Below are positions 38,469 through 47,528 of a DNA stretch of 64,000 nucleotides, piece after piece. A program made the translations under genes and the position numbers. Below the pieces are notes generated by a model. That model had not been told where the DNA came from. It saw nothing but the letters and a program-made list of their open reading frames with translations, and searched no databases. The stretch lies in NCBI GenBank assembly GCA_947631005.1, contig CANRJR010000003.1:1-64000 (forward strand). Reading direction: 5' to 3'. Position 1 is the first letter of the stretch. Every line of letters begins with the position of its first letter. The DNA is from an uncultured Clostridia bacterium (lineage in GTDB: Bacteria; Bacillota; Clostridia; Christensenellales; Borkfalkiaceae).

Positions 38469-39779
38469 ATGATAGACCGCCTTTTCGGCATAAAAATATG
38501 CGTGGAAGTTTTGTGGGGAAGCGCGGTGATCCTCGGCGGGGCGATCGGCGCGGGTTTTATTTCGGGCGCGGAACTCGTCCGCTTTTTCCGCAGCGAAACG
38601 TTTCTTGCGCCGCTGCTTTGTTCGGCGGCGTTGTTCTTTGCGATGTGCGCCCTGTTTCTACGGCTCGGCAAACGGTACGGGGGCTATCGCGGCGCGTTGC
38701 GCGCGCTGTTCGGGAGAGCTTCTTCCGCCGCGGAGAGCGCGCTCGCTTTGTGCGCTCTCGCGCCCGCCGCCGCCATGCTCGCGGGGCTCGACGCGCTCTT
38801 TCCGAAGGCGAGCCCGCTCTGTTCGCTCGTCGGGCTTGCCGTCTCCGCCGCCGTGCTCAAATTCGGTACAAAGGGCGTTACATGGCTCAATCTCGTGCTC
38901 GTGCCCGTGCTTCTTTGCTTTGTGTTTGTGTACGGAAGCGGGGAAACGGCGTTTTCCTATCCCGTTTTCGTTTCGGGGAGAGGGTTTGCGGGCGGCGCGG
39001 TATATGCGGGGTTGAACGTCTTTTTGATGACGCCGCTTCTGATGGACGCGGGATCGCGCATGAAGAGGCCCGTGCTTCCCGCACTGTTTGCCGCCGCCGT
39101 CTTTGCGGCGGGCGCGGCGTGCATTCTCGGACGGATCTATCGCGAGGGCGCGGGCGCGCTCAATGCCGAAATGCCGTTTTTGTACGTCATGCGGGGGAGG
39201 ACGGTCTTTTCCGTTGCCGTCGCGCTTGCGATCATGACGTCGCTCGTCTCTTCGCTGTATCCGCTCGTTTCGCTTGCCGCGCGGCTCGGAAGCCGTCTGC
39301 CCCGTCCCGATTTGGGAAAAATTGCCGCGGAAGGCGTATTGCTTTCCGCGGCGTTCGGACTTTCCCGCATGGGGCTTGGGGGGATCGTCGAAAGGTTGTA
39401 TCCCGTCGAGGGGATCTTGGGGTTATCGCTTTCAGCTTTCTGCGTTTTTGACGAGTATCTTCTCCAAAAGCACGACGAGAAAATACATGCCCGCGGCGAG
39501 CGCGCAGAGCAGAAAGGTCGCGCTCATCACGAGGTCGAGCTTAAACACCTGCCCGCCGTACACGATGAGGTATCCGAGCCCCGCCTTGGAGACGATGTAT
39601 TCGCCCATGATCGAGCCGATCCACGCCATTCCCACGGCAACTTTCAGCATAGAGATGAAAGCGGCGAGCGAAGAGGGGATTACGAGCTTGCGCAAGATCT
39701 GCGTCTTGCGCGCGCCCATCGAACGGAGAAGCAAGATCTTATTCTTATCTGTGGCGATGAACGCGGAAAGCATGTGTAG
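38469..39779 (+). CDS. YkvI-like membrane protein, 3' end probably frameshifted
   Basis: The family part covers about 320 residues with 9-10 hydrophobic helices and starts MIDRLFGIKICVEVLWGSAV. GGAIGAGFISGAELVRFF is the unwound-helix motif of YkvI and related APC-fold transporters, and FLMTPLLMDAG is conserved. Substrate unknown. After EGILG the frame shown runs a further 118 codons antisense to the ABC permease and is not protein-like. One extra G in the GGGG run at 39419-39422 would give GVIAFSFLRF and a stop at 39449-39451. No clear ribosome site; an ATG at 38430 inside the palindrome is an alternative start. Confidence 0.7.
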   Translation: MIDRLFGIKICVEVLWGSAVILGGAIGAGFISGAELVRFFRSETFLAPLLCSAALFFAMCALFLRLGKRYGGYRGALRALFGRASSAAESALALCALAPAAAMLAGLDALFPKASPLCSLVGLAVSAAVLKFGTKGVTWLNLVLVPVLLCFVFVYGSGETAFSYPVFVSGRGFAGGAVYAGLNVFLMTPLLMDAGSRMKRPVLPALFAAAVFAAGAACILGRIYREGAGALNAEMPFLYVMRGRTVFSVAVALAIMTSLVSSLYPLVSLAARLGSRLPRPDLGKIAAEGVLLSAAFGLSRMGLGGIVERLYPVEGILGLSLSAFCVFDEYLLQKHDEKIHARGERAEQKGRAHHEVELKHLPAVHDEVSEPRLGDDVFAHDRADPRHSHGNFQHRDESGERRGDYELAQDLRLARAHRTEKQDLILICGDERGKHV

Positions 39780-40238
39780 GATGGCGACGATAATGCCGAC
39801 GAGCACCGTCATGAATATGATCGCCTTACTGCCCGTTCCGCACCATATGATGATGAGAGGACCGAGCGCGATTTTGGGAAGCGCGTTGAGGACGACGATG
39901 TACGGTTCGAGCACGCTCCGCAGGGTGTCGCTCCACCATAGGAGCAGGGCGATCCCGCAACCGAGCGTAACGGCGATCGCAAAGCCCACGACCGTTTCGA
40001 ACAGGGTCACGCCGACGTGATAGAGCAAGTTGTTTTCGCGGTAGAGCGTGACGATGGTCTTGGCGATGCGGGAGGGGGAGCTCATGAGAAAGGGGTCGAC
40101 CCAGCCGCAGGCGGTAACGAGTTCCCAAAGTCCCAAAAGCAGTGCCAAAAGCCCGATGCGAAGCGACCAGATGAGGCAGAGCCGCAACCTGCGTTTTTTG
40201 AGAAAACGCGCATGTTCTTCCGAAAAAGTGTGTTTCAT
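39432..40238 (-). CDS. ABC transporter permease (SsuC/TauC/ThiX type)
   Basis: 268 residues, about six membrane helices (LCLIWSLRIGLLALLLGLWE, ETVVGFAIAVTLGCGIALLL, ...). The BPD_transp_1 coupling loop is RSMGARKTQILRKLVIPSSL, where EAA-type Gly is present. AGLGYLIVYGGQ is typical of the nitrate/sulfonate/thiamine-precursor permeases. It is coupled to the ATPase gene (ATGA overlap). It is the last gene of a three-gene importer operon, convergent with the YkvI-like gene. Confidence 0.9.
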   Translation of the reverse strand: MKHTFSEEHARFLKKRRLRLCLIWSLRIGLLALLLGLWELVTACGWVDPFLMSSPSRIAKTIVTLYRENNLLYHVGVTLFETVVGFAIAVTLGCGIALLLWWSDTLRSVLEPYIVVLNALPKIALGPLIIIWCGTGSKAIIFMTVLVGIIVAILHMLSAFIATDKNKILLLRSMGARKTQILRKLVIPSSLAAFISMLKVAVGMAWIGSIMGEYIVSKAGLGYLIVYGGQVFKLDLVMSATFLLCALAAGMYFLVVLLEKILVKNAES

Positions 40239-40969
40239 TCGTTGAGCTCCTTCCATAAGATTTCGAACCAACCCGAAAATCCGTGCGCCTCCCGCCGTTT
40301 GAGCGGGTCGTTTTGGGCAAAGTCCATGGTATGGGTGAACGCCACCCGCGCGGGACGTTTGGTGAGCACGAGCACGCGGTCGGCAAGCGATATGGCTTCC
40401 GAAATGTCGTGCGTGATGAGGAGGGCGGTTTTGCCCTCGCCCCGTATGATCCCCGAAACGTCCGACGTAACGTTGAGCCGCGTTTGATAGTCGAGCGCGG
40501 AAAAGGGTTCGTCGAGCAAGAGGATGTCGGGATCGGACGCAAGCGTACGGATGAGCGCGGCGCGTTGGCGCATGCCGCCCGAAAGTTGGGGCGGGTAGCT
40601 CTGCAAAAAGTCGCCGAGCCCGTATTTTACGGCGAGCTCTCTCGCCTGCGCGCGGTTCTGCGCCGTATTCTTGCGCTTGATCTCGAGAGGGAGATAGATG
40701 TTTTTTTCGATCGTTCGCCACGGGAACAGTTCGTCTTTTTGAAGCATATAGCCGAAACTTCCGTGGCTTTCCACTTCGCCCGCGGAGGGCTTCAACAGCC
40801 CTGCCGCGAGGGAGAGGAGGGTGGTTTTCCCGCACCCGGACGGTCCGATAATGGCGACAAATTCGCCCTCTCCGACCGAAAAGGTCAAATTCTTCGCCGC
40901 CGTTGTCTCGCCGCGTACGGTGTGGTAGATGAGCGACACATCGTGAAACGCGAGTATTTGCTTGTTCAT
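40235..40969 (-). CDS. ABC transporter ATP-binding protein (SsuB/TauB/ThiZ type)
   Basis: 244 residues. Walker A GPSGCGKTTLLSLAAG, Q-loop GYMLQKDELFPWRTIEKNI, signature LSGGMRQRAALIRTL, Walker B ILLLDEPFSALD and H-loop LLITHDISEAI are all intact. It energises import with the permease and the lipoprotein of the same operon. The substrate class follows the binding protein. Confidence 0.93.
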   Translation of the reverse strand: MNKQILAFHDVSLIYHTVRGETTAAKNLTFSVGEGEFVAIIGPSGCGKTTLLSLAAGLLKPSAGEVESHGSFGYMLQKDELFPWRTIEKNIYLPLEIKRKNTAQNRAQARELAVKYGLGDFLQSYPPQLSGGMRQRAALIRTLASDPDILLLDEPFSALDYQTRLNVTSDVSGIIRGEGKTALLITHDISEAISLADRVLVLTKRPARVAFTHTMDFAQNDPLKRREAHGFSGWFEILWKELNE

Positions 40970-41006
40970 AACATCCTTCCGTATTTCCGTTGTGGAAATC
41001 TATGTG

Positions 41007-42005
41007 TTATTTGAGGGTCGCGTAAACCTTGGCGGCGTAGCCGTTGTCGACCACCGCCGAGAAGTCGGCGCGCCGATCGAGTTCGCCCGCGCTTTCGATG
41101 ATGTCTTGCAACCGCCCGAAGCTCGCTTCGGTCATCTGCATATCGGTCACCCACGCGTCGATCTTTTTATAGCTTTGGATGCTCGTCGTGATGGACGCGT
41201 AAGAAGTGGATGGGAATTGGCGGTAGAGGTAGGTCGCGATCTCGTCGGCGTCTTTGGTCTGCGCGAAGTTTACGGCGCGGAGCATGGCGCGGAGGAAGCC
41301 CTCCACGACGTCGGTGTGCTTGTCGATCCAGCTGCGCTTGGCGATGTAGCAGGTGTAGGGAACTTCGCCGCCCGCTTCGCCGACAGCCGCAACGATATAG
41401 CCCTTGCCCGCCGCCTGATATTCGGAGGCGAGCGGTTCGAACATCGTGCAATATTCCGCCGTACCCGCTTCGAACGCGCTCGTCATGAGGTTGAACGCCA
41501 CGTCGAAATTGAGATTGATCTCGTCGTCGGTGAAGCCGTTTTCGCGCAAAATGTATTCAAACGTCATGGCGGGAACGCCGCCTTTGCGTCCCGCAAGGAC
41601 TTCTTTCCCTTTGAGGTCGGTCCATTCAAAGTCGGGCTCTTCGTTGCGGGAGACGAGGAACGAGCCGTCGCGCTTGGTGAGCTGACCGAATACGGTGGGC
41701 ACGTCGCGCGAGCCGCCGAGTTCGACGTAGATAGCTGCTTCCGGACCGCAGAATCCGATGTCGGCGTCGCCCGAGAGGACAGCCGCCATAACGGCGTCTG
41801 CGCCGCCGCCGTTGGTAAGTTCTATTTTGATGCCCTCTTCCTCGAAATATCCGAGCGAGTCGGCGAGGTACATGGGCGCATAAAAGACGGAATGGGTCAC
41901 TTCATTGAGTTTGACGGTGACAAGACCGTCGTTTTTTTCTCCGCAAGCGGAGAGGGGGAGGAGCGCGAAGATCATCGCTCCGAGGACAGAAAGTAGTTTT
42001 TTCAT
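41007..42005 (-). CDS. ABC transporter substrate-binding lipoprotein (NMT1/SsuA family)
   Basis: 332 residues. The signal peptide MKKLLSVLGAMIFALLPLSA ends in a lipobox (LSAC), so the protein is anchored outside the membrane. VTHSVFYAPMYLADSLGYFE and LSGDADIGFCGPEAAIY are typical of the NMT1/THI5-like and SsuA/TauA type II binding proteins, which take pyrimidine thiamine precursors, sulfonates, nitrate or riboflavin. No TPP riboswitch or sulfur gene is adjacent, so the substrate stays open. First gene of the operon. Confidence 0.9.
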   Translation of the reverse strand: MKKLLSVLGAMIFALLPLSACGEKNDGLVTVKLNEVTHSVFYAPMYLADSLGYFEEEGIKIELTNGGGADAVMAAVLSGDADIGFCGPEAAIYVELGGSRDVPTVFGQLTKRDGSFLVSRNEEPDFEWTDLKGKEVLAGRKGGVPAMTFEYILRENGFTDDEINLNFDVAFNLMTSAFEAGTAEYCTMFEPLASEYQAAGKGYIVAAVGEAGGEVPYTCYIAKRSWIDKHTDVVEGFLRAMLRAVNFAQTKDADEIATYLYRQFPSTSYASITTSIQSYKKIDAWVTDMQMTEASFGRLQDIIESAGELDRRADFSAVVDNGYAAKVYATLK

Positions 42006-42034
42006 AATTCACTCCGTGAAAAATTTGATAATAT

Positions 42035-42064
42035 ATTCTATGTCGAGGGCGGATTTATTGACAA
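42035..42064 (-). promoter_or_regulatory. candidate promoter of the ABC importer operon
   Basis: Minus strand TTGTCA (42064-42059), 18-bp spacer, TAGAAT (42040-42035). GGAG precedes the ATG. Its -35 is the complement of the valS -35, so the two divergent promoters overlap. Confidence 0.5.
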
Positions 42065-42086
42065 AGCGCGAAAAATGGGATATAAT
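42058..42086 (+). promoter_or_regulatory. valS promoter
   Basis: TTGACA (42058-42063), 17-bp spacer, TATAAT (42081-42086). The leader is only about 24 nt, too short for a T-box. Confidence 0.8.
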
Positions 42087-42116
42087 GGACTCTGTATTTC
42101 CCTTGATGGTGGTTCT

Positions 42117-44744
42117 ATGAAAGAAATGCAGACAGCTTACGATCCCAAGGAGTTCGAGGAGCGCGTCTACCGCGCGTGGATGAAGAGCGGCGCGTTCCAA
42201 GCGCATATCGACCCCTCCAAAGCCCCCTTTACCATTATGATGCCCCCGCCCAACATCACGGGTCAGCTTCATATGGGACATGCGATGGACGAAACGATGC
42301 AGGATATTGTCGTCCGTTTCAAGCGTATGCAGGGGTATTCCGTCCTGTGGCAACCGGGGACGGACCACGCGTCTCTTGCGACCGAACACAAGATCGTCGA
42401 GAAAATGCGCGAAGAGGGGACGAGCAAAGAGGAACTCGGGCGCGAGGAATTTTTGCGCCGCGCGTGGGAATGGAAAGAACAATACGGCGGGAAGATCGTA
42501 GAGCAGCTCAAAAAGCTCGGCTCTTCCTGCGATTGGTCTCGTCTTGCATTCACGATGGACGAAACGTGTTCGCGCGCCGTGCGCGAGGCGTTCTTCCGTC
42601 TGTACCATAAAGGGCTCATCTACCGCGGAAGCCGCATCATAAATTGGTGTCCCGATTGCAAAACGGCACTCTCCGACGAGGAAGTGGCGTATTCGGAGGA
42701 CGCGGGCTACTTCTGGTATTTCAATTATCCCGTCGACGGGACGGACGAATATATCACAATCGCGACGACCCGCCCCGAAACGATGCTCGGCGATACGGCG
42801 GTCGCCGTTCACCCCGCCGACGCGCGCTACTCCCGCTTCGTCGGGAAAACGCTGTCTCTCCCGCTCACCGACAGGAAGATCCCCGTCGTGGCGGACGAAT
42901 ACGTCGAGCCCGAGTTCGGAACGGGCGCGGTGAAGATCACGCCCGCGCACGACCCCAACGACTTCGCGGTCGGCTTGCGGCACGATCTGCCAATGATTCG
43001 CATTTTGAACGACGACGGAACGATCAACGAAGCGGGGGGAAAGTTCGCGGGGCTCGACCGCTACGAAGCGCGCAAGCAGATCGTGGAGGAGATGAAGTCG
43101 CTCGGACTTCTCGTCAAGATCGAGGCGCATACGCACAACGTGGGGCATTGCCACCGTTGCAACGCGACCGTCGAGCCGCTCGTTTCCAAGCAGTGGTTCG
43201 TCAAAATGGCACCGCTTGCCAAGCCCGCCATCGACGCCGTTGTCAAGAACAAGACCAAGTTCACGCCCGACCGCTTCGCGAAGATCTATTATAATTGGTT
43301 GGAAAACATTCGGGATTGGTGCATTTCCCGCCAGCTTTGGTGGGGGCATCGCATTCCCGTGTGGTATTGCGACGATTGCGGCGCGGAGATCTGCGCCCGC
43401 GAGGACGTTACCGTTTGCCCGAAGTGCGGAAGCGTTCATCTCAAACAGGACGACGACGTGCTCGACACATGGTTCTCTTCCGCGCTCTGGCCGTTCTCCA
43501 CGCTCGGCTGGCCCGAAGAAACGCCCGAATACAAGTATTTCTATCCGACGGACGTGCTCGTGACGGGATACGACATCATTCCGTTCTGGGTCATGCGCAT
43601 GATGTTCTCTGGTCTGCGCTATACGGGGAAAGTGCCCTTCCGCGACGTGCTCATCCACGGGCTCGTGCGCGACGAGCAGGGGCGCAAGATGTCGAAGTCG
43701 CTCGGCAACGGTATCGACCCGCTCAAAGTCATCGAAAAATACGGCGCGGATTCTCTGCGTCTCTCCCTCGTTACGGGCGTTGCGCCCGGCAACGATACCC
43801 GCTTTACGGAGGGAAAGGTGGAGGCGGCGCGCAACTTCATCAATAAAATATGGAATGCGGCGCGGTTCGTACTCATGAACGTGAAAGACGCCGACGTGAC
43901 GGCGGATATCACGGGGATCAAACTGCAACCCGCCGACCGCTACATCATCTCCCGTCTCATGACGACCATCCGCGAAACGACGCTCGCCCTCCAAAAGTTC
44001 GACCTCGGCATCGCCGCGGACAAGCTCACCGATTTTGCTTGGAGCGACTTTTGCGATTGGTATATCGAGCTCTCCAAATCGACGCTGTACGGCGGGGACA
44101 CCGAGAAGAAGCGTTCCACCCTCTGCGTGCTCTTGTTCGTGCTCGAAAACACGCTCAAACTTCTGCATCCGTTCATCCCGTTCGTCACGGAAGAGATCTA
44201 CGGCTATCTCCCCGGGACAAAGGGGCAGATCATTACAGCGGAATATCCCCGCTACAACACCAAATACGCCTACCGCAGCGACGCAAAGGCGTTCGAGGGG
44301 GTCATCGACCTCATCAAGGCGGTGCGCGCCATCAAAGTTTCGGTGAACTGCCCGCCCTCCAAAAAGACGCATCTTTACATTGTGACCGAGAGCAAGCGGC
44401 TCATCACCGCAAACAAGACGTCCATTTTGCGGCTTGCGGGATTGAGCGACATCGAATTTGCGGCGAGCGGCGCGGAGGCGGGAAGCCGCGCGGTTTCGCA
44501 GGTGTGCGAGCTGGGGCAGATCTTTATCCCGCTCGGCGAGCTCGTCAACATCGAGGAGGAGCGCGCCCGTCTGCAAAAGGAGCTCGACCGCGTGATCGCC
44601 GAGATCGCCCGTTCGGACGGAAAACTTCTCAACAACAACTTCCTCACAAAAGCCCCCAAGAAGCTGGTGGAGGAGGAGCGCGCAAAGCGGGAAAAATATC
44701 TCGATATGAAAGAAAAAATCGAAGCGCAACTCAAATCGCTTTAA
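42117..44744 (+). CDS. valS: valine--tRNA ligase
   Basis: 875 residues from MKEMQTAYDPKEFEERVYRA. It charges tRNA-Val and edits mischarged threonine. HIGH motif PPPNITGQLHMGHAMD, editing domain with TTRPETMLGDTAVAVHP, KMSKS motif GRKMSKSLGNGIDP, and the C-terminal tRNA-binding coiled coil (LVNIEEERARLQKELDRVI) are all present. An ATG 9 nt downstream is an alternative. It is monocistronic, between its own promoter and terminator. Confidence 0.96.
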   Translation: MKEMQTAYDPKEFEERVYRAWMKSGAFQAHIDPSKAPFTIMMPPPNITGQLHMGHAMDETMQDIVVRFKRMQGYSVLWQPGTDHASLATEHKIVEKMREEGTSKEELGREEFLRRAWEWKEQYGGKIVEQLKKLGSSCDWSRLAFTMDETCSRAVREAFFRLYHKGLIYRGSRIINWCPDCKTALSDEEVAYSEDAGYFWYFNYPVDGTDEYITIATTRPETMLGDTAVAVHPADARYSRFVGKTLSLPLTDRKIPVVADEYVEPEFGTGAVKITPAHDPNDFAVGLRHDLPMIRILNDDGTINEAGGKFAGLDRYEARKQIVEEMKSLGLLVKIEAHTHNVGHCHRCNATVEPLVSKQWFVKMAPLAKPAIDAVVKNKTKFTPDRFAKIYYNWLENIRDWCISRQLWWGHRIPVWYCDDCGAEICAREDVTVCPKCGSVHLKQDDDVLDTWFSSALWPFSTLGWPEETPEYKYFYPTDVLVTGYDIIPFWVMRMMFSGLRYTGKVPFRDVLIHGLVRDEQGRKMSKSLGNGIDPLKVIEKYGADSLRLSLVTGVAPGNDTRFTEGKVEAARNFINKIWNAARFVLMNVKDADVTADITGIKLQPADRYIISRLMTTIRETTLALQKFDLGIAADKLTDFAWSDFCDWYIELSKSTLYGGDTEKKRSTLCVLLFVLENTLKLLHPFIPFVTEEIYGYLPGTKGQIITAEYPRYNTKYAYRSDAKAFEGVIDLIKAVRAIKVSVNCPPSKKTHLYIVTESKRLITANKTSILRLAGLSDIEFAASGAEAGSRAVSQVCELGQIFIPLGELVNIEEERARLQKELDRVIAEIARSDGKLLNNNFLTKAPKKLVEEERAKREKYLDMKEKIEAQLKSL

Positions 44745-44745
44745 C

Positions 44746-44775
44746 GGAAGCGGCGGGTCTTTCCCGCCGCTTTCC
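44746..44775 (+). terminator. valS terminator
   Basis: GGAAGCGGCGGG / CCCGCCGCTTTCC stem directly after the stop; only a short T stretch. Confidence 0.7.
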
Positions 44776-44811
44776 GCATTTTCGGGCGGTTGAAAAATGT
44801 GCGTTTGGACG

Positions 44812-44840
44812 TTGACATTTTTGGGAATATTTGGTATGAT
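44812..44840 (+). promoter_or_regulatory. adhE promoter
   Basis: TTGACA (44812-44817), 17-bp spacer, TATGAT (44835-44840). GGAAGGAGG precedes the ATG at 44862. No Rex site (TTGTTAAN4TTAACAA-like) was recognised. Confidence 0.75.
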
Positions 44841-44861
44841 AGAAGAGGAAGGAGGAAAGGT

Positions 44862-47474
44862 ATGAAAGACTTCATCGTAAATGACGAAGACTCTCTCAAA
44901 AAATTGCTCACCCGTGTCCGTGCCGCGCAGGAAAAATTCGCGACGTACACGCAGGAGCAAGTGGACGAGATCTTTTACCGCGCGGCTCTCGCCGCCAATC
45001 AAGCGCGTATCCCGCTCGCGAAACTCGCTGTCGAGGAAACGGGGATGGGGGTCGTGGAGGATAAGGTCATCAAGAACCATTACGCCTCCGAATATATCTA
45101 CAACGCCTACAAAAACACGCGCACCTGCGGCGTGATCGAGCACGACGAGGGCTTCGGATTTACCCGCATCGCCGAGCCGATCGGCGTCCTCGCCGCGATC
45201 ATTCCGACGACCAACCCGACCTCGACCGCGATCTTCAAATGTCTGATCTGTTTGAAAACGAGGAACGGGCTCATCATTTCGCCGCACCCGCGCGCAAAGC
45301 GTTCGACCATCGAGGCGGCGCGCATCGTCCTCGAAGCGGCGGTCAAGGCGGGCGCGCCCGAAGACATCATCGGGTGGATCGACTTTCCGACCGTGCCGCT
45401 CTCGGGCATGATCATGCGCGAAGCGGATATGATCCTCGCAACGGGCGGTCCCGGTATGGTGAAGGCGGCATATTCGTCGGGCAAACCCGCGCTCGGCGTG
45501 GGGGCGGGGAATACGCCCGCGGTCATTGATTCGACCGCCGACCTCAAACTCGCCGCGTCCTCCATTCTGCATTCCAAAACGTTCGATAACGGCATGATCT
45601 GCGCCTCCGAACAGTCCGTCATCGTCCTCAAAGACGTGTACGACGCGTTCAAAGCGGAGATGAAACTGCGCGGGGCGTACTTCCTGTCGCCCGAAGAGAC
45701 CGATCTGGTACGCAAGACCATCATCATCAACGGCGCGCTCAATGCGCACATCGTCGGGCAGACGGCGGCGACCATCGCCCATCTTTCGGGATTCGAAGTT
45801 CCCGCCGCGGCGCGCGTGCTCGTCGGCGAGGTGGAATCCGTCGATCTCTCCGAAGAATTTGCGCACGAAAAACTTTCGCCCGTGCTCGCCATGTACCGCG
45901 CCGAGGACTTTGCCGACGCCGTGAAAAAGGCGGACCGCCTCATCCGCGACGGCGGGCTCGGACACACCTCCGCGCTGTATGTGAACACCGCGACGGAGGG
46001 AAAAAAGATCGAATTTTTCCGCGAGACGATGAAAACCTGCCGTATCGTCATCAACACGCCGTCGTCGCACGGCGGGATCGGTGATCTCTATAATTTCAAA
46101 TTTACGCCTTCGCTCACGCTCGGCTGCGGTTCGTGGGGCGGCAATTCCGTCTCCGAAAACGTCGGCGTGAAGCATCTCATCAATATTAAAACGGTAGCGG
46201 AGAGGAAAGAAAACATGTTGTGGTTCAGAGCCCCCGAAAAGGTATATTTCAAGCGCGGTTGCCTCGGCGTCGCGCTCAAAGAACTCGGCGAGAACTATCA
46301 TAAGAAAAAGGCGTTCATCGTCACCGATAAATTCTTGTTCGACAGCGGCTTTACAAAGCGCATTACCGACGTGCTCGACGCGCAGGGGATCATTCACGCG
46401 ACATTCTTCAACGTGACCCCCGATCCCACGCTCGCCTGCGCCAAAGAGGGGGAAAAGATGCTCCGCGACTTCGCGCCCGACGTCATCATAGCCGTCGGCG
46501 GCGGTTCGCCGATGGACGCCGCCAAGATCATGTGGGTGCTCTACGAACACCCCGAGGCGAACTTCGAAGATATGGCGATGCGCTTCTCGGATATCCGCAA
46601 GCGGGTGTATTCTTTCCCGCACCTCGGCGACAAGGCACTCTTCGTCGCCATTCCCACCACGGCGGGGACGGGCTCGGAAGTGACGCCGTTCGCCGTGATC
46701 ACCGACGAGACGACGGGCACGAAATACCCGCTCGCCGACTATGAACTCATGCCCGATATGGCGATCGTCGACGCCGATCTCATGATGAATATCCCCAAGG
46801 GGCTCACCGCGGCGGCAGGGATCGACGCCATGAGCCACGCCTTGGAGGCGATCGCTTCGGTGATGGCGACCGACTTTACCAACGGGATCGCTAAAGAAGC
46901 CGCGCGGCTCATCTTCGAATTTCTTCCGCGCGCCTACGAGCGGGGCAGTGCGGACGCCGAAGCGCGCGAACGCATGGCGAACGCCGCTACGATGGCGGGC
47001 ATCGCGTTTGCGAACGCCTTCCTCGGCGTATGCCATTCGATGGCGCATAAACTCGGTTCGTACTTCCATATCGCGCACGGCGTCGCCAACGCGCTCATGC
47101 TCGAAGAGGTCATCCGCTTCAACAGCGACGAAGCTCCCACAAAGCTCGGCACGTTCCCGCAGTACGCCTACCCGCAGTGCAGGGCGCGCTACGCCGACCT
47201 TGCGCGCTACGTCGGGCTCACGGGCAAAACGGATGAAGCACTCGTGGAGGCACTCATCAAAAAGCTCAAAGAGTTGCGCCGCACGATCGGAATTCCCGAT
47301 ACGATCAAGGAAGCTCTCGCGGGCAAGTTCACCGAAGAGCAGTTCCTCGAAAAGCTCGACAGCATGACGGAGGACGCCTTCGACGACCAATGCACGGGTG
47401 CGAATCCCCGCTATCCGCTGATGAGCGAGATCAAGCAAATGTACCTCAACGCCTACTACGGCAGAAAGAAGTAA
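44862..47474 (+). CDS. adhE: bifunctional acetaldehyde-CoA/alcohol dehydrogenase
   Basis: 870 residues. The N-terminal CoA-acylating aldehyde dehydrogenase (about 1-440) has the catalytic cysteine in NGMICASEQSVIV and the nucleotide region of the ALDH fold. The C-terminal iron-dependent alcohol dehydrogenase (about 450-870) has AVGGGSPMDAAKIMWVLYE, TAGTGSEVTPFAVI and AGIDAMSHALEAIAS, with His ligands in CHSMAHKLG and IAHGVANAL. It reduces acetyl-CoA to ethanol and regenerates NAD+ during fermentation. It forms spirosome filaments in other species. It is next to hydA, the other electron sink. Confidence 0.96.
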   Translation: MKDFIVNDEDSLKKLLTRVRAAQEKFATYTQEQVDEIFYRAALAANQARIPLAKLAVEETGMGVVEDKVIKNHYASEYIYNAYKNTRTCGVIEHDEGFGFTRIAEPIGVLAAIIPTTNPTSTAIFKCLICLKTRNGLIISPHPRAKRSTIEAARIVLEAAVKAGAPEDIIGWIDFPTVPLSGMIMREADMILATGGPGMVKAAYSSGKPALGVGAGNTPAVIDSTADLKLAASSILHSKTFDNGMICASEQSVIVLKDVYDAFKAEMKLRGAYFLSPEETDLVRKTIIINGALNAHIVGQTAATIAHLSGFEVPAAARVLVGEVESVDLSEEFAHEKLSPVLAMYRAEDFADAVKKADRLIRDGGLGHTSALYVNTATEGKKIEFFRETMKTCRIVINTPSSHGGIGDLYNFKFTPSLTLGCGSWGGNSVSENVGVKHLINIKTVAERKENMLWFRAPEKVYFKRGCLGVALKELGENYHKKKAFIVTDKFLFDSGFTKRITDVLDAQGIIHATFFNVTPDPTLACAKEGEKMLRDFAPDVIIAVGGGSPMDAAKIMWVLYEHPEANFEDMAMRFSDIRKRVYSFPHLGDKALFVAIPTTAGTGSEVTPFAVITDETTGTKYPLADYELMPDMAIVDADLMMNIPKGLTAAAGIDAMSHALEAIASVMATDFTNGIAKEAARLIFEFLPRAYERGSADAEARERMANAATMAGIAFANAFLGVCHSMAHKLGSYFHIAHGVANALMLEEVIRFNSDEAPTKLGTFPQYAYPQCRARYADLARYVGLTGKTDEALVEALIKKLKELRRTIGIPDTIKEALAGKFTEEQFLEKLDSMTEDAFDDQCTGANPRYPLMSEIKQMYLNAYYGRKK

Positions 47475-47490
47475 GTTTTCGCAAAAGAGG

Positions 47491-47516
47491 AAGGCAGGGG
47501 TGACCTTGCCTTTTTT
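47491..47516 (+). terminator. terminator between adhE and hydA
   Basis: AAGGCA-GGGG-TGA-CCT-TGCCTT followed by TTTT. No separate hydA promoter is evident, so hydA may depend on read-through. Confidence 0.7.
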
Positions 47517-47528
47517 CGTGGAGAAATT

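Noticed and set aside
42006-42034. TPP riboswitch before the NMT1-like importer
   Set aside because: The leader is too short and no CUGAGA element is visible, so thiamine-precursor specificity is not supported.
42087-42116. T-box riboswitch before valS
   Set aside because: The leader is only about 24 nt, with no room for specifier and antiterminator.
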